A stretch of 55,217 bases of DNA from Spirochaetaceae bacterium (GTDB lineage: Bacteria > Spirochaetota > Spirochaetia > Treponematales > Rectinemataceae). The notes beneath the pieces are model-generated. The model worked only from the letters and a program-made list of their open reading frames with translations, was not told the origin of the DNA and searched no databases. The stretch's first letter is position 1. Every line of letters starts with the position of its first letter. The stretch spans positions 1-55,217 of the forward strand of contig JANXYO010000033.1 of the NCBI GenBank assembly GCA_025356015.1, given 5' to 3'. A program made the position numbers and the translations under genes. Positions 17,366-25,532 of this stretch are shown one piece after another.

Positions 17366-18332
17366 GCTCGGTGGTCCGGAGGTCCTACGGGAAACTGAGC
17401 TTCCGGTACCCATACAAGGGGAAGGGGAAGCCCTCATCCGAGTTGCCGCGACCTCGGTGAACCCCATAGATGCGAAGATCAGGGCCCGTGGCATGGGCCT
17501 CGTGGCTGACTTCCCCGCCATCCTGCATGGCGACATGTCCGGAATCGTCGAAGATCCGGGTTCCGGGAGCGAGTTCAGGAAGGGGGATCGGGTCTATGGT
17601 CTCATCGGTGGCGTGAAAGGCAGGCCCGGAGCCCTGGCCCAGTTTGCCTCGGTCGATCCCGGGCTCATCGCGCCGATGCCACAAGGTCTGTCCTTCGCCG
17701 AGTGCGCGGCTCTTCCGGTCATAGGCCTCACCGCCCTCCAGGCCCTGGTGAGTCGGGCCGCGCTCAAGTCTGGCGATTCCCTCCTCGTGCAAGGGGGGGG
17801 TGGAGGTGTGGGGCACATCGCTGTCCAGCTCGGGGCCGCCCTTGGCGCACGGGTCTTCGCCACCTGTTCTGCCTCAGACATGCAATGGCTGCGCAGCTAC
17901 GGGGCCCTGCCCTTCGATTACTGCTCGCCTGGTCTTGAAGAGGACCTTCTCAGGGCTAGCGATGGCGGCTTCGATCTAGTACTCGACACGGTCGGGACCG
18001 AGAGCCTCGATCGCGCCTTCAGGATGGCGGCGGCAAACGGCCGCGTCGCTGCAATCGCTGCCCGCTCCACCCATGATCTGTCCCAGCTCCACGCGAAGGG
18101 CCTGAGCCTGCACGTGGTCTACAGCCTTCTTCCCCTACTCATGGGCCAGGGAAGGTCCCTGTATCGGTCCCTGCTTGTGGAGCTTGCCCGCAGGGCCGAG
18201 GCCGGAGAACTGCGGCCAAGGCTGGACCCGCGGAGATTCCTTCTCGGTGACTCCGCCGAGGCCCACCGCCATTTCGAGTCTGGCGAGGCCCGCGGCAAGG
18301 TCATCATCCTTGTCGATCCAGAACTCGTCTAG
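17343..18332 (+). CDS. MDR-family NAD(P)H-dependent quinone oxidoreductase
   Basis: 329-residue zinc-independent medium-chain dehydrogenase/reductase. The N-terminal GroES-like domain includes SVNPIDAKIRARG and HGDMSGIV. The Rossmann domain has LVQGGGGGVGHIAVQLG and lacks the zinc-ligand cysteines of alcohol dehydrogenases. The C-terminal part contains the KGLSLHVVYSLLPL segment typical of quinone oxidoreductases. It overlaps the U32 gene end, implying co-transcription. The glycine-rich loop is encoded by a run of eight Gs (17793-17800), a possible slippage site. Substrate unknown; NADPH:quinone or enone reductase is the general expectation. Confidence 0.85.
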   Translation: MRAVTIAELGGPEVLRETELPVPIQGEGEALIRVAATSVNPIDAKIRARGMGLVADFPAILHGDMSGIVEDPGSGSEFRKGDRVYGLIGGVKGRPGALAQFASVDPGLIAPMPQGLSFAECAALPVIGLTALQALVSRAALKSGDSLLVQGGGGGVGHIAVQLGAALGARVFATCSASDMQWLRSYGALPFDYCSPGLEEDLLRASDGGFDLVLDTVGTESLDRAFRMAAANGRVAAIAARSTHDLSQLHAKGLSLHVVYSLLPLLMGQGRSLYRSLLVELARRAEAGELRPRLDPRRFLLGDSAEAHRHFESGEARGKVIILVDPELV

Positions 18333-18341
18333 AAACCATGC

Positions 18342-18347
18342 TATTCT
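18342..18347 (+). promoter_or_regulatory. Candidate -10 element before the amidohydrolase gene
   Basis: TATTCT lies 7 bases before ATG 18355 and no Shine-Dalgarno site is visible. No good -35 element is seen at the right distance, so this is only a weak candidate. It matches the spacing seen for other first genes in the window. Confidence 0.3.
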
Positions 18348-18354
18348 CTGGCAT

Positions 18355-19581
18355 ATGGACAGCAGCATCAGCATTCCCCTTCTCCACGATCATCACAGCC
18401 ATGTCAGCCTGTATGCGGCCCTCCAGGGCCTACCCGATCTTCTGAACCTGGATAGCCCCGCGGCCATGGCCCTTCTTGCCTCTCTGCCCCGGGACCGGCT
18501 CAACCTGGTCAAGGGATGGCGGACCGATCGCCTTTCCCTTGGTCCCGACATCCTGGTAACCCTGCCGCCAGTCCTTGTCGTCAACGCGAGCCTCCACGGT
18601 TATGCGATGAACCAGGTGGCCCTGGGGTTTATCGAGGGGCTTTGGCCAGAGTTCGCCGAGCGAGGCTTCGACCCCGCGTGGGGCGAGCTCATGCTGCCTG
18701 AGCTCTTTGTGTTCTATGGCCGAGTCGCCGGCCTCAAGTCGGACAAGCTGGAAGCCTTCATGGAAGGTCTCGCATCGATCGGAATCGGCTCGGCCGAGGA
18801 CATGACCGTCGCCGGGGAGGAGGCCCTCGAACTGGTCGCCGCCTCACCCTATTCGGGGCGAATACGATCCTGGGCAACACCAGGGGTGTTCAGGTCTCTC
18901 TCGGCCATGGGCCGCGCCCGATGTGCCGGAATAAAGATCTTTCTCGATGGATCCCTCGGGGCCGAGAGCGCTGCCCTCGATGCTCCCTTCCTTGATGGCC
19001 GGCATCCAGGCCCCCTCCATAGCGACGCCGAGCTTGAGTCTCTGCTTTTCGAGCTCTCCGAATTCCGGACTGAGCTCTCGATACACGCCTTGGGCCATCT
19101 CGCGATCGAGCAGGCCTTGCGGATCCTTGGGCGCGTCGAGCAGAGCAGGGGCGACTTCCCCGGAGTGAGGCTTGAGCATGTGCAATTCATTTCCCGGGCC
19201 CAGGCATGCAAGGCACGAGACAGGGGCTACCGACTATCCATGCAGCCCAATTTCTCCGCGGATTCGGTCGACTACGTTGATCGCCTCCTGCCACGCCACT
19301 GCGCCAAGAACAATCCCTTTCGCATGCTCATCGATGAAGTTGGCTTCAAGCCCGGAGAGAACCTCGTTTTCGGCTCCGACGGTATGCCCCATGGACCGGA
19401 AAACGCGATGCAGTGGAGCAGATATCCAAGCCAGGCTGGGCAGCGCATCAGCGAGGCTGAGTTCCTTTCGGGCTATGGTCCGAGCAAGGGCCAGCCGCCC
19501 GCAGGGGCCATCACGATGAGCTACGATGAATCCCGACGAAAGGTGGCCTTGCTGCCCGGCGCTCGAGCCACCAGGAACTAA
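18355..19581 (+). CDS. Amidohydrolase family 3-like metal-dependent hydrolase
   Basis: 408-residue amidohydrolase-superfamily protein. The metal-binding HxH is visible near the N-terminus (LLHDHHSHVSLY). A mid-protein GIKIFLDGSLGAESAAL matches the GVKIFxDGS segment of family 3 enzymes. Later metal-ligand positions are SIHALGHLAIEQAL, VRLEHVQF and FGSDGMPHGP with the catalytic Asp. Start ATG 18355 is chosen over an upstream open frame because the conserved metal motif then lies at residue 10 and a -10-like element sits just before it. It begins 22 bases after the oxidoreductase stop. The substrate is unknown. Confidence 0.8.
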   Translation: MDSSISIPLLHDHHSHVSLYAALQGLPDLLNLDSPAAMALLASLPRDRLNLVKGWRTDRLSLGPDILVTLPPVLVVNASLHGYAMNQVALGFIEGLWPEFAERGFDPAWGELMLPELFVFYGRVAGLKSDKLEAFMEGLASIGIGSAEDMTVAGEEALELVAASPYSGRIRSWATPGVFRSLSAMGRARCAGIKIFLDGSLGAESAALDAPFLDGRHPGPLHSDAELESLLFELSEFRTELSIHALGHLAIEQALRILGRVEQSRGDFPGVRLEHVQFISRAQACKARDRGYRLSMQPNFSADSVDYVDRLLPRHCAKNNPFRMLIDEVGFKPGENLVFGSDGMPHGPENAMQWSRYPSQAGQRISEAEFLSGYGPSKGQPPAGAITMSYDESRRKVALLPGARATRN

Positions 19582-19590
19582 GACCCGGCT

Positions 19591-19619
19591 TTCGGAAGAC
19601 GGCCTCCGCCGAGTATGAT
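19591..19619 (+). promoter_or_regulatory. Promoter for the phosphoesterase gene, leaderless layout
   Basis: TTCGGA (19591-19596) and TATGAT (19614-19619) with a 17-base spacer. The -10 box ends 6 bases before ATG 19626, and no Shine-Dalgarno site is present. The -10 is strong, the -35 weak. Confidence 0.5.
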
Positions 19620-19625
19620 TCCGGC

Positions 19626-20294
19626 ATGAGGATTCTCGCGCTTTCGGACATCCATGGGGCCATCGACAGGCTGGAGCCTCTTGGCTCGGAGCTGGAGAGC
19701 ACGGATCTCGTCCTCATCGGGGGCGACCTGACCGATTTCGGGGAGGAAGAGGATCTGCGCGAGCTGATCGAGAGGCTGCCCTGCGACCTTGCCAAGGTCC
19801 TGGCTGTCCCGGGCAACTGCGATCGCCTGTCGGTCCGTGATTACCTCACCAGGATTGGGGCCTCGATAGACGGGGGCTTCGCCAGAGTCGGGGATCTCAC
19901 GATTGTCGGGTCAGGTGGGGGCCTGATAGGGAACGGTCTCACCCCTTACGAGAGGCACGAGGAAGAGCTTGGCAGGGAGCTCCAGGCGGCCATCAGCAAA
20001 TGCGGCCCAAAGACCTCCGATCCCTTGGTTGTCCTCAGCCACACCCCACCGCGTGGAAGCGGCGCTGACCTGCGGCGGGGCAGTGCCCTTGGCTCATCCG
20101 CCCTCAGGTCCGCCCTCGACAGGCACAGGCCCCTGCTCTGGATATGCGGTCACATACACGAATCTCCCTCGGCCAGACTTGTGGGGCAAACCTTGGTCGT
20201 TAATCCCGGCCCCCTTAACAGGGGCCGTTTTGCTCGCATCCGGGTTGATTTGGTGAACGGGTCCTGGCGGGCCGAGGCCGATCTCGTTTCCTAA
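19626..20294 (+). CDS. Calcineurin-like metallophosphoesterase
   Basis: 222-residue metallophosphoesterase. All metal-site motifs are present: LALSDIHGA (DxH), LIGGDLTDF (GDxxD), VPGNCDR (the GNHD motif in its GNxD form), LSHTPPRG and CGHIHESP (GHxH). It ends with the usual VVNPGPLNRGRFA segment of YfcE/class III-type enzymes. A cytoplasmic phosphodiesterase is expected; the substrate is not known. It converges on hflC with a strong hairpin between the two stops. Confidence 0.85.
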   Translation: MRILALSDIHGAIDRLEPLGSELESTDLVLIGGDLTDFGEEEDLRELIERLPCDLAKVLAVPGNCDRLSVRDYLTRIGASIDGGFARVGDLTIVGSGGGLIGNGLTPYERHEEELGRELQAAISKCGPKTSDPLVVLSHTPPRGSGADLRRGSALGSSALRSALDRHRPLLWICGHIHESPSARLVGQTLVVNPGPLNRGRFARIRVDLVNGSWRAEADLVS

Positions 20295-20298
20295 AGCT

Positions 20299-20338
20299 CA
20301 GGCAGGGCCGGCAGTTTCCTGCCAACAGGCCCTGCCTG
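20299..20338. terminator. Bidirectional hairpin between convergent genes
   Basis: Perfect 11-bp stem (20299-20309 with 20328-20338) enclosing a second 5-bp hairpin (20310-20314 with 20319-20323). It sits exactly between the phosphoesterase stop and the hflC stop. It lacks a long T-run on either side, but its strength and position between convergent units support a two-way terminator. Confidence 0.65.
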
Positions 20339-20344
20339 CGCAGA

Positions 20345-21325
20345 TCAACGGGCCGTGGGGCTGTACAGGTAGCGGAAATAGTCCATATCGGTGGACAGGG
20401 TCTTCGAGAAGCTCGGCAGGGTCTGCCGGTAGGACTCTATGGCACGCCAGAAATCGAAGAAGGAGGGGTCCTGGCTGTACGCGCTTGTATAGATGCGCGT
20501 GGCCTCGGCGTCGGCCTTGCCCTTCCCGGTCTCGGCCTTCAGATAGGCGCCCGAAAGGATCGAGCGCTTCTCATTTTCCAGCTTGCCGAGCCATTCGGCC
20601 TTCTTGCCTTCGCCATAGCTCCTGAATGCCTGGGCGATCTGGCTGCGTTCCTTGATCATGCGGTTGTAGACGCTTTCGGTGAGCTCGTCCGAATACTTGA
20701 TCTGCCTCGGGACGATGTCGATAACCTCAATTCCGTACTGGGGGACTATCGGTTTCACAATCGTGAGCATGGCTTCAGAAAGCTTTCGTCTCCCCCTTTC
20801 GATAGTCTCGTAGCTCTGGTTCGTCTGGGTAAGCTGCTCAAGGGCGGCGGAGCCCTCCACATCTCCAGTCTGGAAGCTCTCCTTTGTGCCTGTACCAAGA
20901 AGGTTGTTTGAGTTCCTCACCGCCTCGCGCAGGTAGTTGACGGAGATGACAGTCCTGACCCCGTTGTCGATGACATCGTCGAGCCTGCCATAGGCATTAT
21001 CGAGACTGCTCACGGACTCATAGAATTTGATCGGGTCGGAAATCCGCCAGCGTGCCGTCGTGTCGACCCAGATGAACTGGTTTTCCTTGGTGGGAATCCT
21101 CTGCGGCTCCCCATCCCAGGGCATCACCTGCTTGGGGTACTTCACGACCACGTCGAGGAAGGGGGAACGGAGCTTGAGGCCGGCATCCTTTTCGACGCCG
21201 ACGATCTTGCCAAGCCTGACGACGACTGCCTGCTCTCCCTCGTTCAGGATGTAGAAGGGCCCGGTCGCGAAGAAGGCGATCGCAACTACGGCGATTATGA
21301 TGAGGATGATGATGAGCCGCTTCAT
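20345..21325 (-). CDS. hflC: HflC, membrane protease modulator (SPFH/band 7)
   Basis: 326-residue inner-membrane protein with one N-terminal transmembrane helix (residues 4-23) and a large periplasmic SPFH/band 7 domain (GPFYILNEGEQAVVVRLGK onward) with a coiled-coil C-terminus (ATRIYTSAYSQDPSFFDFWR is the HflC signature region). With HflK it forms a large cage around FtsH and modulates its proteolysis. The start overlaps the hflK stop (ATGA at 21322-21325). Length is close to E. coli HflC (334). Confidence 0.92.
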   Translation of the reverse strand: MKRLIIILIIIAVVAIAFFATGPFYILNEGEQAVVVRLGKIVGVEKDAGLKLRSPFLDVVVKYPKQVMPWDGEPQRIPTKENQFIWVDTTARWRISDPIKFYESVSSLDNAYGRLDDVIDNGVRTVISVNYLREAVRNSNNLLGTGTKESFQTGDVEGSAALEQLTQTNQSYETIERGRRKLSEAMLTIVKPIVPQYGIEVIDIVPRQIKYSDELTESVYNRMIKERSQIAQAFRSYGEGKKAEWLGKLENEKRSILSGAYLKAETGKGKADAEATRIYTSAYSQDPSFFDFWRAIESYRQTLPSFSKTLSTDMDYFRYLYSPTAR

Positions 21326-22332
21326 TGTCCCGCCCCCTGCGCCGCTGCCGGCGCCGGCGCCACACCTGCCCCGAGGTTCTTGAGCGGCAGGAAATTGGTG
21401 AAGCGCTTATCGATCAGCTCGACGTTCTTCTCACCCTTGAAGACCGCTTCCACCATCTCGTAGTAAAGGCGCTGTCTGGTGATGCTTGGCGCCTTCCTGT
21501 ATTCGGCATAGACCGAACTGAAGCGCGCGACATCGCCCTTGGCCTCGTTGACGCGCTCGGTGGCGTAGCCCTGGGCCACCTCGACCGCCTGCTGGGCCTG
21601 ACCCTGGGCCTTGGGTATCTCGGAATTGTAGGATTCCTTGCCCTCGTTGATCAGCCGGTTCATGTCCTGGATCGCCTTGTTCACATCTTCGAAGGCCTCC
21701 TGGACTCCCTTGGGCGGGACTATGTTCTGGAGCTTCACCTGGGTCACTTTGATGCCGAGACCATAATTGCCGAAGGTCTCATTCATCATCTGGACGGCTG
21801 CGTCCTCGATCGTGGTGCGCTCGGGTCCAATGACGCCGAGGATTGTCCTGTCTCCGACGAGGAGGTTGACCACAGACTGGGATATGTCCCGGATCGTCTT
21901 GTGACGATCGCTTAGATTAAAGAGCCAGGCCTTTGGGTCGACGATGCGGTACTGGATGATCCATTCCACATCGACGATGTTCAGGTCACCGGTGAGCATG
22001 ACTGATTCCTGGGGATACGCAGTCTCGGAATACTGGGTGACGACCCCTGCCTTCTCGGTCCGGAATCCGAACTGCTCTGTCTGCACAACTTCCGTCGGCA
22101 CATTGAAGCTCTGCTGGATCCCGAAGGGGATCTTGAAATGTAGTCCCGGCTCTGCCTGGCTTGTATACTTGCCGAATGTCGTGATCACGGCCCGTGATGT
22201 CTGGTCAACGATGAAGAAGCTGGTCGAGAAGAAGATGAGTACGAGAATCGCCGCGATTCCGATAATGATCATCGTCGGCTTCAATACCGATCCCGTGACA
22301 TTTCGCATCGGACGGTTTACATGATCTCCCAT
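21322..22332 (-). CDS. hflK: HflK, membrane protease modulator (SPFH/band 7)
   Basis: 336-residue partner of HflC. A short cytoplasmic N-terminus is followed by a transmembrane helix (about residues 18-40, MIIIGIAAILVLIFF) and the SPFH domain, which begins FIVDQTSRAVITTFGKY. The C-terminal third is a coiled coil rich in Ala, Glu and Gln (AQGQAQQAVEVAQGYA), and the tail is Ala/Pro-rich (APAPAAAQGAGQ). The glycine-rich N-terminal extension of E. coli HflK is absent. Start ATG 22332 or GTG 22338 are both possible. A consensus TTGACA (22365-22370) lies upstream with a poor -10. Confidence 0.9.
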   Translation of the reverse strand: MGDHVNRPMRNVTGSVLKPTMIIIGIAAILVLIFFSTSFFIVDQTSRAVITTFGKYTSQAEPGLHFKIPFGIQQSFNVPTEVVQTEQFGFRTEKAGVVTQYSETAYPQESVMLTGDLNIVDVEWIIQYRIVDPKAWLFNLSDRHKTIRDISQSVVNLLVGDRTILGVIGPERTTIEDAAVQMMNETFGNYGLGIKVTQVKLQNIVPPKGVQEAFEDVNKAIQDMNRLINEGKESYNSEIPKAQGQAQQAVEVAQGYATERVNEAKGDVARFSSVYAEYRKAPSITRQRLYYEMVEAVFKGEKNVELIDKRFTNFLPLKNLGAGVAPAPAAAQGAGQ

Positions 22333-22373
22333 GGGCACCCCCAGACACTACAGTACTCGGAGCTTGTCAAAAA

Positions 22374-23360
22374 TCAAGACTCGCAGGCGAGAACGATGGC
22401 CTTTTCGATGATATTCGGTCCAAATGCGGCATTCAGCCGAAGGAGGGCCCAGGGCCGAAGCTCGGCGATCAGACGGGTGGGGACGTCATTGAATGGCGGT
22501 TCGGGAAAATCGATGGCGAGGGCATGAAGGACAAAGCCATCGACCCTCGTGCTGCCGCCGTATTTGGAATCACCCGCAAGTGGATTTCCATGGATCGATG
22601 CCTGTGCCCTGATTTGATGGGTCAGGCCAGTCTGGATTTCTAGCATCGCCAGCGTGAGGCCTGAACCGCGCGCAAGGGGCACGATGCGGGTGATCGCGCG
22701 GCGCCCGAGGAGGGAGGGACCGGAATTCTCGTCGAGGTTCGAGAAGCTGCGTTTGCTGGCCACATCCCTCACCAGGATGTCTTCCCAGACTTCAGGCGAT
22801 TCCACAGAGCCATCCAAAAGCGCCATGTACCGTTTCCTTACCTGCCTATCCCTCAGCAAGCGCGAGAAAACCCGCCCCCCCTCGGCTGTCCTCGGGAAGA
22901 CAATTAGCCCGGAAGTATTCCGATCGAGCCTGTGCAGGGGACCGGGCCTGAAAGAGAGGGAGGACTCGACCCGCTCGCGCATTGCCGATTCAACAATCTC
23001 ATCGAGCCCGCCACGGCCGTGGGACAGGAGGCCACGTGGCTTGTTGAGGAAGAGCAGGTTCTCGCTCTCCAGAACCAAGAGTTCCCCTAGATCCTGTTGG
23101 GCCACCTTTGGATCAGCGGCCCGCCCTGTGTCTTTTTCGCCTGTCTCCAGTTCCGAGGGATAGCTGACAATGTCCCCTTCGATGAGGCGATATGCTGGGT
23201 CGGCTGCCTTCCCGTTCACCCGTATGGTCCTCTTCCTTAGCCTGCCATAGAGGTCGGAAAGCCCAAGTCCGGGAAACATGCGCCGCAGGACCTTGTCCAG
23301 ACGCCTCCCGGAATCGTCGGCTCCGGCGCGCCTTGTCAGGGATTCAGTTCGGGAACCCAT
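22374..23360 (-). CDS. RluA-family 23S rRNA pseudouridine synthase
   Basis: 328-residue pseudouridine synthase with an N-terminal S4 RNA-binding domain (RRLDKVLRRMFPGLGLSDLY, then RTIRVNGK) and an RluA-type catalytic domain. The catalytic Asp is in GPLHRLDRNTSGLIVF. Further motifs are LLFLNKPRGLLSH and TGLTHQIRAQ. The layout is that of RluC/RluD, with RluC closest by feel, but the rRNA target cannot be decided from sequence alone. It is a separate unit with its own promoter, divergent from the rnf-region genes. Confidence 0.87.
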   Translation of the reverse strand: MGSRTESLTRRAGADDSGRRLDKVLRRMFPGLGLSDLYGRLRKRTIRVNGKAADPAYRLIEGDIVSYPSELETGEKDTGRAADPKVAQQDLGELLVLESENLLFLNKPRGLLSHGRGGLDEIVESAMRERVESSLSFRPGPLHRLDRNTSGLIVFPRTAEGGRVFSRLLRDRQVRKRYMALLDGSVESPEVWEDILVRDVASKRSFSNLDENSGPSLLGRRAITRIVPLARGSGLTLAMLEIQTGLTHQIRAQASIHGNPLAGDSKYGGSTRVDGFVLHALAIDFPEPPFNDVPTRLIAELRPWALLRLNAAFGPNIIEKAIVLACES

Positions 23361-23369
23361 CTGTCACAT

Positions 23370-23398
23370 ACTCTACCCATTGAGTGCGCAAGGGTCAA
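23370..23398 (-). promoter_or_regulatory. Promoter for the RluA-family gene, near-leaderless
   Basis: Minus strand TTGACC (23393-23398) and TAGAGT (23370-23375) with a 17-base spacer. The -10 box ends 9 bases before ATG 23360, leaving a leader of two or three bases and no Shine-Dalgarno site. Confidence 0.6.
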
Positions 23399-23436
23399 TC
23401 TCGGATTGATCCCGGCCCATGTCCCGCTGCCGCGCC

Positions 23437-23466
23437 TTGACAAGGGCAGCTCCTTCGGGGGAGACT
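23437..23466 (+). promoter_or_regulatory. Candidate promoter for the YuiD-like/rnf region
   Basis: Consensus TTGACA (23437-23442) followed after 18 bases by a weak -10, GAGACT (23461-23466), 6 bases before GTG 23473. A GGGGGAG run overlaps the -10, so either leaderless or Shine-Dalgarno initiation is possible. This could be the main promoter for the coupled chain down to rnfB. Confidence 0.35.
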
Positions 23467-23472
23467 TTGGCG

Positions 23473-23952
23473 GTGAATTCACCGGCGAGACTGGAAAGCA
23501 TCGACCTGCTGCACAACCCGATATTCCTTTCGGCCATCTTTAGCCTCTTTATCGCCCAGTTCATAAAGGTCCTCATCAACATCTTCAGGCCTCGGGCGAA
23601 GGGCTTGCGGGATGTCTTGGTCACTTTCCTCTGGCGCACGGGAGGGATGCCTTCCAGCCACAGCGCCTTGGCCGTCTCCATTGCGACCTCGGTCGCCTTC
23701 GTGGAAGGGCCGAGTTCGAGCGTTTTCATCCTTGCGATATTCTTTGCCCTCGTCGTGATAAGGGACGCGATGGGTGTCCGCCGTGCCGCTGGACAGCAGG
23801 CCAGGGTTCTCAATCTTATCAGCAAGGAGCTCTCGGCGCGCTTCGACCTGAATTTTCACCAGGTCAAGGAAGTGCACGGCCACAGCGCCCCCGAGGTCCT
23901 CGTCGGATCGATACTGGGCTTCTCCATCGCGCTCGCCTTTTGCACCTTGTAG
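23473..23952 (+). CDS. YuiD-like divergent PAP2 family membrane protein
   Basis: 159-residue membrane protein of the divergent PAP2 family. Motifs are NPIFLSAIFSLFIAQFIKV at the N-terminus, GGMPSSHSALAVSIAT (the PSSH phosphatase-like motif), an IRDAMGVRRAAGQQA segment and a C-terminal GHSAPEVLVGSILG. These correspond to PAP2 motifs 1-3 in modified form. Start GTG 23473 follows GGGGGAG by a good distance and gives the usual family length; an ATG at 23419 in the same frame lacks a ribosome site. The enzyme activity of YuiD-type proteins is unproven; a lipid phosphatase is a guess. Confidence 0.8.
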   Translation: MNSPARLESIDLLHNPIFLSAIFSLFIAQFIKVLINIFRPRAKGLRDVLVTFLWRTGGMPSSHSALAVSIATSVAFVEGPSSSVFILAIFFALVVIRDAMGVRRAAGQQARVLNLISKELSARFDLNFHQVKEVHGHSAPEVLVGSILGFSIALAFCTL

Positions 23953-23963
23953 GCGGTGTCGCC

Positions 23964-25532
23964 GTGGTAGCACAGGAAAGGGCCAAGAACCGGACATACG
24001 CCTTTCTAGCCGTTGCCTCGGCCACGCTCGGTGCCGTTCTCGCACTTGCGGCGCTTGCACGCTCTCCCAGTGAAGCCCTTCCCAGCACATGGAAAGGCTA
24101 CAGGCTCCTCCTCGTCGATGAATCGGTGCCTGATCAGGCGATCCTCGATTCCCTGTCCAGGCAGGGGATCACGGACGTCCTTGCCGCCTCAACAGAACCC
24201 GTGATGATCTCCAACTGGTCAGGCCTGGAAACGATAAGCCTGGCGCAGGCCCTGGTCCGGCTCATCCCGGGCGATCCAAGACGGGACAGCTATATCGATA
24301 GGATCGGTTCCTGGTTCCAGGCAAGGGCCGGGGGCCGGCCCTATCGCGTGTATTACCTGCGGACCTTCCCTTTTTCCGAAGCCCAGATTGGCCTGAAGGC
24401 ACTCTCTCCCTTCGCCGGGAAGTTCATCTATCCAGACTCGCAGAGCGGTGGCTTTCTCCTTCCCCTGCAGCATGTGAGCGGATTGGCGGCCATGGCCTTG
24501 ATCCTCATCTACTCTCTGCACTCCTCCTTCGCATCCTGGCGCAACCCCGGATCTAAGGCGATCCGGCGCCTAGCCCTCAGACTAATCCTTGTCTTTCCTT
24601 GGCTTCTCCTGGCGGCGAAGGGACGGTCGGCATCGGCGATCGGCCTTCTATGGGCAGTGAGCATGGTGGAGATGGCCGGCTCGCTTGATTTCCCGCTCGA
24701 GGAGCTCCGGCGTTACCACGACCCGCTCTCCGCCTTGAAGTCACTGCTGCGAGGCGGCCGACCGCCCCTCACGGCCCTCATCGTGGCGATAGGTGCGGTC
24801 TCGCTCTCGCCCGCCCATGCGATTGCGGCCTTGGCGGCCCTCACGGCCTCGGCATCCCTTCTTTTCGGCTACTGCTGCCTCGCGGCAATGGATTCTCGGG
24901 TACGACGAGGCCGAAGACTTGATTTCGTGCCCATCACGATTGGACGAAGGGATCGCATGAGGGATCAGGTAGCTGCTGCCCTTTGTGTCCTGGCCCTCAT
25001 TTTCTTGGCTGGCCTGAGGCTTCTGCCCGCCGGAGGCTCCCAGTCTCAAGCCTCCGATATCGAGTTGCCCTTGCCTGTCACTGGCATCGGCAAGCCGGAA
25101 CACTCGATGGATATAGCCCGCGCACCCAGCACCAGACCCGAAGCTCTGCCAGGCCAAAGCGAGTGGCTTGCCCATAGGGCCTTCCAGGAAGCCATCCCTC
25201 TCACGAGGCTCAAGGAGGACCGTCCCGATCCTTTTGCCGCCGTGAGCCTTGGAGGCAGGGCTCCCGGGGGGATTAGCCTTCGCTTCGACGAAGCCTGGAG
25301 GGCCTCGGTCCTCCGAAGCGTGCCAGCGAACAGCATCGAGAGGATGCTGCTTAGCCAAGGAGGGGAGGTGAGAGGCGTTCTCCTCCCATGGTCCCCGTCG
25401 CGACCGGCACCGCTTGCGCCAATCGAGGGCCTGCTGTATATACTCCTCTTGGTTCCGCCTCTTCGGCGGATCGCCGCAGGCGCAGTCGCCACGCGGAGCT
25501 CCCCCACAGGCGAGATACGGCAGGCAGCATGA
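23964..25532 (+). CDS. Large membrane protein coupled to rnfC, unknown function
   Basis: 522-residue protein that I cannot place in a known family. It has an N-terminal membrane helix (about residues 10-33), a probable periplasmic domain of about 120 residues (KGYRLLLVDESVPDQAILD onward), a group of membrane helices from about residue 170 to 355, a second hydrophilic domain of about 130 residues (with SDIELPLPVTGIG and RPDPFAAVSLGG), and a last hydrophobic helix near LYILLLVPPL. The stop overlaps the rnfC start (ATGA at 25529-25532), as between all the rnf genes. GTG 23964 is preferred over TTG 23940, which lies inside the previous gene. Position and coupling suggest an accessory subunit or assembly factor of the Rnf complex. 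Confidence 0.75.
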   Translation: MVAQERAKNRTYAFLAVASATLGAVLALAALARSPSEALPSTWKGYRLLLVDESVPDQAILDSLSRQGITDVLAASTEPVMISNWSGLETISLAQALVRLIPGDPRRDSYIDRIGSWFQARAGGRPYRVYYLRTFPFSEAQIGLKALSPFAGKFIYPDSQSGGFLLPLQHVSGLAAMALILIYSLHSSFASWRNPGSKAIRRLALRLILVFPWLLLAAKGRSASAIGLLWAVSMVEMAGSLDFPLEELRRYHDPLSALKSLLRGGRPPLTALIVAIGAVSLSPAHAIAALAALTASASLLFGYCCLAAMDSRVRRGRRLDFVPITIGRRDRMRDQVAAALCVLALIFLAGLRLLPAGGSQSQASDIELPLPVTGIGKPEHSMDIARAPSTRPEALPGQSEWLAHRAFQEAIPLTRLKEDRPDPFAAVSLGGRAPGGISLRFDEAWRASVLRSVPANSIERMLLSQGGEVRGVLLPWSPSRPAPLAPIEGLLYILLLVPPLRRIAAGAVATRSSPTGEIRQAA

